Positions 29,671 through 40,297 of a DNA stretch of 64,000 bases are shown one piece after another. The position numbers were made by a program, and so were the translations under genes. Below the pieces are notes generated by a model, which saw only the letters and a list, made by a program, of their open reading frames with translations, searched no databases and was not told the origin of the DNA. The stretch lies in contig OZ037853.1 of NCBI GenBank assembly GCA_964035575.1, forward strand, positions 94,501 to 158,500, read 5' to 3'. Each line of letters opens with the position of its first letter. The stretch's first letter is position 1. Source of the DNA: Rhynchopus sp. YZ270_cl-10. Taxonomy: Eukaryota; Euglenozoa; Diplonemea; Diplonemida; Diplonemidae.

Positions 29671-29990
29671 AAGTTGTTTTTTTGCAGACAACAACGCAGT
29701 GTAACGCAGTGTAACGGAGTGGTTGTTAGGAAATAATACAAACTGTAAGGATCGGACCTTTTTGGAATCGAAGGATGAAATTTGTGTGTATAATTCGATA
29801 GTCTTGTATTTGTTTCCTCTCTCTCTTTTCTCCCCAACCTCTGCTCCCCGACTCCAATTCAACCAACACTCACAGACGGGGCCAAAACAAACTCTGCGTT
29901 TCAAATAAATAAGTAGAAAAAAAAAAAAAAAAAGGATGCGTTCAATGAAATCATTTGTGTAGAAAAGTTTCGAGGATGTAGGTTTTATTA

Positions 29991-30671
29991 TTTTTACCTG
30001 CGCCAGAATTTGTTTCACGCTCCGCCACCCAATCATTATACTAGAGAGACCATAGTATATCACACACAGAATCACACAACATCACAACTCACCACACACT
30101 GAGACACACAAGTGCGTGCCTTGCAGCAGATGCCGGTACGACGTCACAGTTGAAGAGACATTACGGATGGCAAAGTGAGAAACTATGTCGCTCTACGTGG
30201 ACAACTCTGCTCAGAACATAAACCATATGGCAAGCTTCATCGGTGGTGCTCCGGTTCCTGGTGAGTTTCAGGCTCCGATGACTCAGGAACTCGCCACGTA
30301 GTGGCGAGTTCCTTGAGTCATCAACATTGTGCAGAAGAAAGACTGATCCTACTGCGAGTCTCCCAACCCCTGTGGAAGCGTGCAATGCAACAAACGGTTG
30401 AGATCTGATCAAGCGGAACGGATATATTTCTGTATTCCACACAAACACACACCCAAACACCCTCAGAATGCAGGAAATACCTCACACAACACACAGACAC
30501 CCTCAGAAACCAAGAAAACCCTCAAAAATCCCTCACAACTCTTAGCAAATTCCCTAAGGAAAATGCGGGATTTTTTTTTTCCCGCGCGGGAAGAAATGAC
30601 TTTTTTTTGTCCCGCTGATGTATTAAGGAATGGGTGGCGGAGCGGGAAACAGATTCTGGCGCAGGTAAAAA
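29991..30671. repeat. Small TIR element, 45-bp ends
   Basis: The ends share TTTTTACCTGCGCCAGAAT, then TGTTTC(A/C)CGCTCCGCCACCCA, in inverted orientation with a few mismatches. The interior is non-coding, includes the strong hairpin 30277-30322 and lies inside the 29085-34472 element. Confidence 0.7.
30277..30322. repeat. Strong 21-bp stem hairpin
   Basis: GATGACTCAGGAACTCGCCAC and its complement, with one or two unpaired bases, around a three-base turn. No downstream T-run and no adjacent gene, so terminator or microRNA-type roles are unsupported. Confidence 0.7.
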
Positions 30672-30899
30672 AAAATTTTTTTTTAGTCAAAAATCGCCCT
30701 TATCTAACCACTGTTTAGGTAGGTTCTGGGGGCTGGTGCTGACATACATGCATGTCCATTCCACAGGTTGCGGGGGTCCCAGATGTTGCCCGGGTAAAGG
30801 GTCATATGATGTATATAATTGCACAGTTTATACAGTGCAAACTGTTGTTTCATTAGATGCGATGCAATGACAGAGTCTTGTTGCTTATTTCCTTTCAGT

Positions 30900-33240
30900 C
30901 CTCAGTTGTTCAGGTCACTAATATTCCAGCATATATTGATGACACTGCCTGGTTTGGTTGTATGACCATAATGTTTGCAATGTATAGCTAGCTTTCGTAA
31001 AACACGGCAGCATGCCCAGGCGAGCCGGACAGTCGCACAAGTACTCGTTGGCTGCGACGCGTCGGAGGCGGCTTGTGGTCTGCAGGAGGCCTCCCAACAC
31101 GTGCTGACCGGGCGACATGTATGTCGCACCCGTGAGCACCTTCGCTGCCTTCCGGTGGAGCACGAGGGTGTCATGTGGGTCGCAGGGAGTCGGCTGCCGT
31201 CAGGTAGACAGCTCGTCCTGAGCTGAGTGGAGGTTGTTCACTGAAGAGTCTGGCTCATCAGTTGGTGCATGTCACTACACCCGTTTTCCATCACCTTCGA
31301 CACATTGCTGGCGAGGGAGATCGGGCTGCACGACGCGGGTCATGTCGTGTCTTTTCCTTTTTGTGTAGTGGGATCACCGTTACTGTCGTCGACGACTCCG
31401 GGAAAACTGCCGTCGTCCAGGAGAGGTTGCGCATATGTAGGAGTGCTCGCGGTGCTCCATCACCGAGGTGTTGAAGCCATTCGTTGTGGACCCCGTCTGG
31501 GCCAGTGGACCCGACCTCACATCTTCTAACCTAGCGGCCGTGTTCCAGCAGAAACAAATCAACAAATCAATATGGGTCGATTTCAAAAACCCCCCCCCCC
31601 CAAAAGTTCTTTTTTGTCTTTTTCATGATATAGGCAGTTTTTTTGCAGTCTGAGGTCCGGAACCGCCCCAAAAACGATTTTCTGGGAGGTTTTGGGTGGT
31701 TTTGGGGCGAAATGGACCTTTTTTGACCATTTTTATGGTATTTTTAGGCTGTTTTTGGCCCTTCTTCTTACACAGCCTATTGGGGGTCAAAATAGCTATT
31801 TTTGACCAAAAAACATCAAATAAGCACCAAGAAAAGTGCCAAATGTGCCCAAAACAGGTCGGATTGGGCTCACAGCCCATTTTTGGGATATATTTGGGCC
31901 AACGGAGGCCTCCTGGCGTCAAATAAATTGTGTTTTTTGGTCAAAAATAGCTATTTTGACCCCCAATAGGCTGTGTAAGAAGAAGGGCCAAAAACAGCCT
32001 AAAAATACCATAAAAATGGTCAAAAAAGGTCCATTTCGCCCCAAAACCACCCAAAACCTCCCAGAAAATCGTTTTTGGGGCGGTTCCGGACCTCAGACTG
32101 CAAAAAAACTGCCTATATCATGAAAAAGACAAAAAAGAACTTTTGGGGGGGGGGGGGTTTTGAAATCGACCCATATTTTTCTTGTGCTGCTGCTTTGTTG
32201 ACCATCCCGAACCAGAGGGAGTAGGTCTCGTTCAGGTTTGTGCGCTTCGCCGTTTTTGCAGTGCTCTCCTCCGAGAATTCAATCGGAACGTGGTCGGAGG
32301 CCCTTCGACAGTGTAATCCATCCCTGGTATCCAACCTTTCAGAAGTCATCACAATGTCGGGCCCCATAGCGTCTTAGTGTGTCCCAGGATACGGTGGTGC
32401 GCATTCACGTCCCCTGCAATCGCCACCTTCCCCTGTGGGCAGTTCTCAAACGTTGCAATCGTCACATCGTGTGTCATTTTTGTGCAGGCCTGCCGCACTT
32501 GGCCTGTCCACATTGCAGAATCTCACACCTTCCACTACGTCAAGTCTCTCTGTCACGCAGCTCTCTGGAGAAGTGAAGTTGTGTTTGGATGTGCGTGTGG
32601 TGTGGACGTCGGTCGCGGTGCCGCCTCCCGATGCCATCGCCCCCTTCGCACCCTCCACACGCTTTTGAGTACGCATGCGTTTGTATAGCATATGTACGTG
32701 CGACAAGAACACCTCCCTGTACGAGATGATCTTCAACAGCGGTGATACGAAGTCTGCCGTGTCGAGACTGGACAAAGCCACCAGGTTGAGGTGATTCTCG
32801 GATATCTTTGCGATGATCCTCGTTAGGCTTATGTCGTTTCTGCATGGTGGGCGAGAATATGCAACGAAAGGCGACGAAAGAAGGTTTCGGTCCCCACGGG
32901 AAGCATGGTCCACTCAGCCAACCTCCCATAACGACTGCGTTCTCGTTGCGTGTACGGTTTTGAAATCCGCTGCCGCAAAATAACGCACTACCGACTCCAT
33001 TGTGGAGTGTCGGGTCAGGAGAATGATCTCTTCCAGTGGTTGCGCTGCTCCTCTGCGGAGGGAGCGGGACGTTATGATCCTGCTCCGGTAGTAGGGACCG
33101 TCCCGTGTATCTGCCTAACTGGAGGGTCGGCTTTCGTTTGGCACCAGTGCAGTAGTTTCTGATTCTTCCGTCACCTCTGCTGTTTTCAGGCGCACAACAT
33201 CTGAAGCCCGCGCTGCGACCACCCAGCACATCCAGATGCC
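30900..33240 (-). mobile_element. Degenerate LINE (APE endonuclease plus reverse transcriptase), minus strand
   Basis: Read 5' to 3' on the minus strand: endonuclease fragments near 32370-32560 (AGDVNAHHRILGH) and 32113-32367 (GPDIVMTSERL ... RRASDHVPIEFSEES), then reverse-transcriptase fragments at 31380-31590 (PDGVHNEWLQHLGDGAPRAL, ending VTVIPLHKKEK) and 31290-31380 (PISLASNVSKVMENG), and a C-terminal thumb-like piece near 30918-31163 (AAKVLTGATYMSPGQHVLGG). The pieces lie in several frames with internal stops, so it is dead. The catalytic YxDD block is missing between fragments. A 609-bp palindrome interrupts it. The order and motifs fit I/ingi-type LINEs, which are common in kinetoplastids; the clade is uncertain. 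Confidence 0.8.
31569..32177. repeat. 609-bp palindromic element with 246-bp arms inside the LINE
   Basis: Arms 31569-31814 and 31931-32177 are near-perfect inverted copies (starting AATATGGGTCGATTTCAAAA and a C run) around a 116-base loop. It splits the endonuclease and reverse-transcriptase parts of the LINE, so it inserted after the LINE. Non-coding. Confidence 0.9.
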
Positions 33241-33804
33241 AGATGGCTAGCTTCGTCGTGCAGCACCTGCATCATGCGAACACCTCGTCCTGCGTCGCTG
33301 GCACCGCTCTTCGATGCGAGTGCAGAGCTCCTTCTCGAAGGGCCCTCCGGAAACAAGCGTTAAGTCTCCTTTACCGTCACGAACAACAACAAAAGAGTGG
33401 GAAGAAGGCAACATGTTTCAGCAAAACAAAATTTTAGATTGCAAGCTGTTATGTTGGGTCAAATGTCGGAATAGGCAAACCCGCAACCCGGCGTTTCTTT
33501 CTTCTTCTCTTTCTCTTCGAAGCAACAACCCAACCGATCGAGCGGATCAGAACGCAACGATGTGAACGTTGCGAACCGAACCAACCCAACGCCACCGGTC
33601 TGAACGGCCCGAACCGAACGCACGGAACCAACGCAACGCAACGAATGCAACCGATCTGTACGCAGCAAACCGAACGCAACCAACGCAACGAGTGGTTACA
33701 AAACGCAACCCACCTTCGGTGGGCTCAGACTCGTGCCAGTGGTGCGGGCAAACCCGCCCTGTGTGTGGGCCGATATTGACAGGTCTTTGACACAAAGGGG
33801 TCCA

Positions 33805-34282
33805 TACCCAGTACCCAGTACCCAGTACCCAGTACCCAGTACCCAGTACCCAGTACCCAGTACCCAGTACCCAGTACCCAGTACCCAGTACCCAGTACCC
33901 AGTACCCAGTACCCAGTACCCAGTACCCAGTACCCAGTACCCAGTACCCAGTACCCAGTACCCAGTACCCAGTACCCAGTACCCAGTACCCAGTACCCAG
34001 TACCCAGTACCCAGTACCCAGTACCCAGTACCCAGTACCCAGTACCCAGTACCCAGTACCCAGTACCCAGTACCCAGTACCCAGTACCCAGTACCCAGTA
34101 CCCAGTACCCAGTACCCAGTACCCAGTACCCAGTACCCAGTACCCAGTACCCAGTACCCAGTACCCAGTACCCAGTACCCAGTACCCAGTACCCAGTACC
34201 CAGTACCCAGTACCCAGTACCCAGTACCCAGTACCCAGTACCCAGTACCCAGTACCCAGTACCCAGTACCCAGTACCCAGTG
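33805..34282. repeat. Heptanucleotide satellite (GTACCCA)n, about 68 copies
   Basis: An almost perfect 7-base tandem array of about 478 bases; the G-rich strand reads TACTGGG. It is stop-free in every frame, which creates long spurious open frames. It is preceded by an AACGCAACG-rich degenerate tract (33540-33720). Confidence 0.97.
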
Positions 34283-34295
34283 GGTATTCCTTAAG

Positions 34296-34460
34296 GTTGT
34301 GACAGTGTCACACAGGTATGTGACACTGTCACAAGTCGTGTGACACTGTCTCCGTGACACTGTCACACATTTTGTGACACTGTCTCCGTGACAGTGTCAC
34401 AAAATGTGTGACAGTGTCACATGTGACACTGTCTCCGTGACAGTGTCACATGTGACACAG
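34296..34460. repeat. Right subterminal array of GTGACACTGTCAC palindromes
   Basis: Mirror of 29110-29245, with at least eight copies including TGTGACACTGTCTCCGTGAC units, ending at the right terminal repeat. Confidence 0.8.
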
Positions 34461-34509
34461 CCCCGCCGTGTACGAGAGACCACCAGCTCTCTTCCCCGGA
34501 CAGGCGAGC

Positions 34510-35690
34510 CCATAAGTGCTCTGTCCAATCCACGAGATCAACCAGGATCTTAACTTAAATACAGGTACAGACTCATTTGACTTTCATGCAGCGAAAAAGA
34601 ATGGCAAACAGAGTGCAAACAGCACCGGGAGAGAGCATCAAAAAACATCCGAGAAGCTAATACTCAAGTCATGCAAGAGATCCCGAGAACTCATCACTAG
34701 GCTCCAGCAAGAACTTAATCTCTAACCTAGCTCAACCAAGAACTCACCCAAGCAAGACCAATCCATACGAGAGATCACAAGAACTCATCACTAGGCTCCA
34801 GCAAGAACTTAATCTCTCACCTAGCTCAACCAAGAACTTCACTCAAGCAGGACCCCCATACGAGACGTCACAAGAACTCGTCACCTGGCTCAACCAAGAA
34901 CTTAATCTCTCACCAGGCTCATCCAAGAACTGTACTCACGCAGGGTTACCAAGTATAAAACTCATCAGTGTATGTGATGCAGAGGAAACAAAACAGAGTG
35001 CAAAAGGCACAGAAAAAACCACGAAAAACCATCGAGCAAAATACTCAAGTCATGCAAGAGATCCCGAGAACTCATCACTAGGCTCCACCAAGAACTTAAT
35101 CTCTAACCTAGCTCAACCAAGAACTTCACTCAAGCAGGACCCCCATACGAGACGTCACAAGAACTCGTCACCTGGCTCAACCAAGAACTGAATCTCTCAC
35201 CAGGATCATCTAAGAACTGTACTCACGCAGGGTTACCAAGTATAAACTCATCAGTGTTCGCGTCGCAGAAGAAACAAACAAAGTGCAAAACGGCACATAG
35301 ACAAACGAAAAACATGAAACATATCCGAGCATCAAATACTCGATCCCCACCAGAGAGCCTTAAGAACTCATCACCCATGAAAGACTAGCCCCCTCGGCAC
35401 TCAGTCTCACACCAGGGCTCAACCAAGAACTGTACTCACGCAGGGTTACCAAGTATAACCTCATCAGTGTTCGCGTCGCAGAAGAACAAACAAAGTGCCA
35501 ACGGCACATAGAAAAACCGAAAAACATGAAACATATCCGAGCATCAGATACTCGATCCCCACCTGAGAGCCATAAGAACTCATCACCCATGAAAGACTAG
35601 CCCCCTCGGCACTCAGTCTCACACCAGGGCTCAACCAAGAACTTTACTCAAGCAGGACCACCAAGTGCATATTCATTAGCACTCATGACA
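34510..35690. repeat. Degenerate higher-order satellite (CTCAACCAAGAACTT units)
   Basis: Repeated phrases AAGAACTCATCACTAGGCTC, CTCAACCAAGAACTT, ACTCACGCAGGGTTACCAAG and CGGCACATAGA recur with spacings of about 200-290 bases. A diverged stretch of similar composition precedes the element at 29085. No gene. Confidence 0.7.
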
Positions 35691-36540
35691 CAGCTCAACG
35701 ACTGTGTACTGACCAAGCAGGTTAGCCAACAAGGCATAAAATTTTTTGAAGAAGAAATCAGGGAGTGGAGGGAGGGAAAGCTTTTTTAATAAAAAATGAA
35801 CGAAGCACAAAAACAAGCGTGTGTGGAAGAAAAAAGAAAAGGGAAAATATTTTTTCTGATTCACAGTGGTGTTTATGTTTTGGGTACGGGGCGGAGAATA
35901 AAATCTGTTCGATAAAAGAAACGCAAGCTTTTTGTTTTATCTTGTTCAGAATTCTTACGATTGCGGTATTATGTAATGTGTGTGAGATGTGGGGAGCACG
36001 GGAGGAAAAAACGACTTGTGGTTAGTGAAAAATGTCACTAGAAATGGACACATGTCTTGTAAAAATAGTTTTCTACTGACGTGATTTGCATTGACTCACA
36101 GAAAAATGCCACCTTTTCCAAAAGGTGGGAATACTTGCAGGAAAACCCGAAACACCCAAAAATCTTAACACTCTCGATTCTAAAACGGTGGAGGGTAAAA
36201 AAGCGCGAAAGGTAAAATATGTCACAAGTGTCATGTCACCGAAAACGTAAACCCATCATCTGAACGGCGATGCTCTTCAGCTTGTGCTGTCCACAGTGCT
36301 TCATAGTCACAGTGCAGCACCGCGAGACCCTCCAAAGCACTGCTTCACAACACCGTTCTGCCCTGTGTGCAGACCCTGGCCAGCCGCCTGTCGCCGTCGG
36401 GAATAAGACACCCCTGCCCGCCCTGAGGTCAGCACTGCAGCAGCGTTTCCAGCTCTGTTGTCTGCAGTGCTTTGCGGGAGGAGTGGCCTGTGAGGGTGTG
36501 CGTCGTGCAGCTTCGAGGTCGCAGTGCGCAGCTGGCGGCG
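35691..36540. other. Intergenic region and UBL-LRR 3' flank
   Basis: 35855-35950 is a dispersed repeat (GTGGTGTTTATGTTTTGGGT) shared with 20715-20815 and, inverted, 46455-46570. 36100-36140 holds the CCACCTTTT...AAAAGGTGG hairpin also seen near 37795 and 49050. 36240-36540 is the family 3' flank of the UBL-LRR gene that follows. Confidence 0.55.
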
Positions 36541-37437
36541 TCACTCGGCGTGTCTCAGTCGCTTGCGGGATTCCTCAAGTGGTTCGTCTCTGCTGCGTTT
36601 CGGACGGGATTCAACCACAAACTCCCACAGCTGTTCGTTCTTCACTGTGCTCGACACAACATCGCTGCAGCCGGTGAGGTAGATGCTTTCCAACGATGTG
36701 CATCCAGCAACGAAGTCGTACCCAATTTCGGCAGTAACATTGCTCAGTGGTGAGAAGTCCAGTGTACGCAAAGAACTGCATCCAACAAGGAAGCAGTGAT
36801 CAATTTGCGTGACACCGCGCAGTGGTGTTAAGTCCAGTGAACGCAAACCAGTACATCCAGAAAGAAAGCTGCCCTGAATTCTCCTGACATTGCTGAACGG
36901 TGTTAAGTCCAGTGTACGCAAAGAAGTGCATCCACTGAGGAATAAGTTCGCAATTTTCGTAACATGGATCAATCCAGACAGGTCGATGCTCGTTAATGAA
37001 GTGCAGCCCATAAGAAAGCAGGCCCCGATTTGAGTCACAACAGACTCAACACTCAGATCAAGACTCGTCAATGATGCATCCCAGAAGAAGCAATCAGGAA
37101 TCACCGTCGCAACCTCCGCCTGCAGAAGCAAACTCGCTACCTCAGGATCCCTCACACTCTCCAGCCTCTCAGCCGTGATGTCGGTCTCACTCAACGCAAG
37201 ACGTGCTGCTCTGGCCTCGTTTTTCTTTGTCGTCGACAGGACTATCGTGTCTCCAGCACTCAGCTGCGTCATGTCGTATCCTTCGTCCATCGCCACCCCA
37301 CCGAAACTCATCACAAAGCCGTCTTCAGGCAACCCCACTGCAGACGCCACCTTCCGACGCATCACCGCAGGTGTGTCATCCTCACCCAGCTCCACCGTAT
37401 CCTTCACTCCGTTCCACCCCTTGATTGTCAAATCCAT
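36541..37437 (-). CDS. UBL-LRR family protein, copy 8 (intact, 298 aa)
   Basis: Start at 37437 (MDLTIKGWNG); the in-frame extension to 37560 is leader. Ubiquitin-like head 1-70, linker (EARAARLALSETDITAERLE), then about six LRR units including the TPFSNVRRIQGSFLSGCT variant and TPLRGVTQIDHCFLVGCS. The C-terminal block is SLESIYLTGCSDVVSSTV and the tail ends EESRKRLRHAE. Leader type as in copies 5, 6 and 9 (AATGCAACAGGG in the sense direction after a pyrimidine tract). Compared with copy 5, framework residues are constant and the changes fall in the xIxxxFLxxC half of each unit. Confidence 0.85.
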   Translation of the reverse strand: MDLTIKGWNGVKDTVELGEDDTPAVMRRKVASAVGLPEDGFVMSFGGVAMDEGYDMTQLSAGDTIVLSTTKKNEARAARLALSETDITAERLESVRDPEVASLLLQAEVATVIPDCFFWDASLTSLDLSVESVVTQIGACFLMGCTSLTSIDLSGLIHVTKIANLFLSGCTSLRTLDLTPFSNVRRIQGSFLSGCTGLRSLDLTPLRGVTQIDHCFLVGCSSLRTLDFSPLSNVTAEIGYDFVAGCTSLESIYLTGCSDVVSSTVKNEQLWEFVVESRPKRSRDEPLEESRKRLRHAE

Positions 37438-37544
37438 TTTTACTGCTGTGTCACCAAAGCCTTTTCCCTGTTGCATTGCATTGATGTGATGAGGTTGAGA
37501 AGGTGTGTGGGGAAAGGAACAAACATAAGGCAAACTAATAGACC

Positions 37545-37725
37545 CTGTTGTAAACCACATTGCTTTTGTTCTTCTTTTTTCGTTTCAACATTTTTTATTC
37601 ATTTCCTTTTTTGTTGTTTGGGAGACACGCCACACGTGTCGGTGCTGTGGAAAAACCAGCACGGAACCACCTGTGTAGTTCCCCTTTTCATGTCCATCCA
37701 TGGAAACTGTATCACAAGTGAAAAC
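37545..37725 (-). repeat. Dispersed repeat (GCACGGAACCACCTGTG), copy 1
   Basis: About 180 bases nearly identical to 39620-39803 (TTCTTCTTTTTTCGTTTCAA, GTTTGGGAGACACG, CCATGGAAACTGTATCACAA) and diverged at 28570-28690. Lies upstream of UBL-LRR copies, so it may be part of a duplicated spacer. Confidence 0.7.
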
Positions 37726-38098
37726 ATTACGAAAAAAGCTCCACTATCATTCGCAAGCTTCATTTCCGTTTTGGTTTTCTCCTCACAAGAAAATGCCACC
37801 TTTTTCAAAAGGTAAGAATACTTGCAGGAAAGACACATTCACTCCTCTAAGCATTCTCATGACAACATCGTTCCCACAACACCCAAACCCGAAACACCCA
37901 AAAAGTAAATTAATCATTCGGAACGGCGATGCTCTTCAGCTTGTGCTGTCCACAGTGCTTCATAGTCACGCTGCAGCGGCTGCCCGCCCGCAGCCGCTGC
38001 AGCGTTCCAGCTCTGTTGTCTGCAGTGCTTTGCGGGAGGAGTGGCCTGTGAGGGTGTGCGTCGTGCAGCTTCGAGGTCGCAGTGCGCAGCTGGCGGCG

Positions 38099-38920
38099 TC
38101 ACTCTGCGTGTCTCAGTCGCTTGCGGGATTCCTCAAGTGGTTCGTCTCTGCTGCGTTTCGGACGGCATTCAACCACTAAATCCCACAGCTCGCGCTGCCT
38201 CACTGTGCTTGACACAACATCGCTGCAGCCGGTGAGGTAGATGCTCTCCAACGAAGTGCATTCATCAAGAAAGCAGAAGGCGTTAATCCTTGTGACATTG
38301 CTCAACGGTGTTAAGTCCAGTGTACGCAAAGCACTGCATACAACAAGGAAGCTGTCGCCAATTTGTGTGACACTTCTCAGTGGTGTTAAGTCCAGTGTAC
38401 GCAAAGAGCAACATCCACCGAGGAACTGGTACCCAATTTCCGTAACATGGATCAACCCAGACAGGTCGATGCTTGTCAATGAAGTGCAGGACTGCAGAAA
38501 GCACTCCTCAATTTGGGTCACAACAGACTCAGCACTCAGATCAAGACTCGTCAACGATGAGTCCATCAAGAAGCAACCAGGGATCACCGTCGCAACCTCC
38601 GCCTGCAGAAGCAAACGCGCTACCTCAGGATTCTTCACAGTCTCCAGCCTCTCAGCAGTGATGTCGGTCTCACCCAACGCATGAAGTGCTGCTCTGGCCT
38701 CCATCTTCGTCGTCGTCGACAGGACTATCGTGTCTCCAGCACTCAGCTGCGTCATGTCGTATCCTTCGTCCAGCGCCACCCCACCGAAACTCATCACAAA
38801 GCCGTCTTCAGGCAACCCCACTGCAGACGCCACCTTCCGACGCATCACCGCAGGTGTGTCATCCTCACCCAGCTCCACCGTATCCTTCACTCCGTTCCAC
38901 CCCTTGATTGTCAAATCCAT
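38099..38920 (-). CDS. UBL-LRR family protein, copy 9 (intact, 273 aa)
   Basis: Start at 38920. Ubiquitin-like head, linker (EARAALHALGETDITAERLE), then about five LRR units (GYQFLGGCCSLRTLDLTPL, IGDSFLVVCSALRTLDLTPL, INAFCFLDECTSLESIYL) and the long tail EESRKRLRHAE. One unit fewer than copy 8. The unit INAFCFLDEC is one residue longer than the rest. Leader type 2. The spacer towards copy 8 (37438-38098) contains dispersed repeats and a second, slightly shortened family 3' flank. Role as for the family: unknown. Confidence 0.85.
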   Translation of the reverse strand: MDLTIKGWNGVKDTVELGEDDTPAVMRRKVASAVGLPEDGFVMSFGGVALDEGYDMTQLSAGDTIVLSTTTKMEARAALHALGETDITAERLETVKNPEVARLLLQAEVATVIPGCFLMDSSLTSLDLSAESVVTQIEECFLQSCTSLTSIDLSGLIHVTEIGYQFLGGCCSLRTLDLTPLRSVTQIGDSFLVVCSALRTLDLTPLSNVTRINAFCFLDECTSLESIYLTGCSDVVSSTVRQRELWDLVVECRPKRSRDEPLEESRKRLRHAE

Positions 38921-39494
38921 TTTTACTGCTGTGTCACCAAAGCCTTTTCCCTGTTGCATTGAAGTGGTGTGATGAGGTGGAGAAGGTGTCTGGCAAAGGA
39001 ACAAGAAGAAGGCAAACCTGCCGCCACCAAGAGGGACGCCTACACGGGTGTGCTAACCTATCAGCACACTTAGTCATGCGCACTGAATCATTCAGGATAA
39101 TGATTTATACGTCACACCTACAAGAACACAGGTCTGGCATATGCCTTCACAGCAACACCCACACACAGAGGTGACGATGAATTCCTGTGCCGAAGGACGG
39201 TTGCAGAAGTTTATGTGTACAATACCCCCTGCTCCATGTGCCGCCAAGAACCCACCCCCTGTTTCTATTCGTCAGGAGTCACCTGAGCCATATCAATAAG
39301 CAGCAGCTCTCCCTCAATGTCGCTGGTAGAGAGGTGCCAAGTGGGCTATGGTTTCAGACCTGACTCTCTCTGCATTAGTTATCAAACACACACACAGAAG
39401 AAAATGACGACACCCTGGCCATCCAAGAACGCCTGGGTACACCAGCCATGTACAAGAGCACGACACGCTTGGAACTGAAACACTGTTGGGTTTG

Positions 39495-39590
39495 TGAGTA
39501 CACCGCAGCTGTATGCAGGACTACCACTCGCCTGCATGCGATGTGCAGAGTGGGGAAGTGGGAAGAAGGGGAAAAAGGGGTTGGGGAGAA
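39495..39590 (-). pseudogene. Duplicated 5' fragment of the ankyrin gene
   Basis: Matches 27885-27970, covering the leader and the first about ten codons (MQASGSPAYSCGV), then diverges. Same type of event as the 5' fragment of the PDZ gene at 11560-11760. Confidence 0.75.
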
Positions 39591-39619
39591 AGAATGTCGT
39601 GAGACGCAAAATTTTATAG

Positions 39620-39803
39620 TCCCTGTTGTGAACCACATTGTTTTGTTCTTCTTTTTTCGTTTCAACACTTTTTATTCATTTACTTTTTTGTTGTTTGGGA
39701 GACACGACGCCTCACGCGTCTGTTCTGAGGAAAGACCAGCACGGAACCACCTGTGTGCTGCCCCTTTTCATGTCTATCCATGGAAACTGTATCACAAGTG
39801 ATA
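39620..39803 (-). repeat. Dispersed repeat (GCACGGAACCACCTGTG), copy 2
   Basis: See 37545-37725; the copies differ mainly in the segment around ACGCCTCACGCGTCTGTTCT. Confidence 0.7.
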
Positions 39804-40297
39804 CCGGGGGGAAAAGTTAAAACTGCGGAAGACGCAAAACATACGAGAACGAAAAAAGAGTTTTTTCTGCGAAGTTTGTGGTTGCCAATCTGTGGTGAGT
39901 GAAACTGAAAAGTTGCTCACACTAGTGTAATGGACAGGGGAGGAGAGGAGAGGAGGGTGTGCGTCGTGCAGTTAGAAGCTGGCGGTGACACTGTGTGCGT
40001 CTCCGTCTTGTGGGTTAAAGATAACGCACAAAATGACTAAACAACAAAATCCAGGTCGAAATCACACACCAGCACAATGTCGTGAGGCAAACCTGGTTTT
40101 TTTTTTTTGAGTTCTTCTTACACGTTCTAACTTTCAGATGTTGTGTGAAAGTACAAAAATATAAACTCAATTCTGCTTGACCGCTGGCCTCACCCAATCC
40201 CGTGTCAACGGAGTAGGGCAGGCAGGTGTACTCGTCCAAGGTCTTAACACGCACACAGCCCTCATGCCAGTCATCGAAGCAGAACACATCGCAACAC

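Larger units (their letters stand above)
29085..34472. mobile_element. 5.4-kb element with perfect 22-bp terminal inverted repeats
   Basis: Ends are TACACGGCGGGGCTGTGTCA plus two more bases, and the exact complement. Immediately inside each end is an array of short palindromes GTGACACTGTCAC (29110-29245 and 34296-34460). The interior holds a small TIR element (29991-30671), LINE remains (30900-33240), a 609-bp palindrome (31569-32177) and a heptanucleotide satellite (33805-34282). No transposase of its own is recognisable, so it is either non-autonomous or its gene has decayed. Related satellite sequence flanks both sides (about 28860-29080 and from 34510), suggesting insertion into a satellite block. 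Confidence 0.7.

Noticed and set aside
33725-34366. Open frames of about 190-210 residues made of VPSTQYP or VLGTGYW repeats
   Set aside because: They result from the stop-free 7-base satellite, not from a gene.
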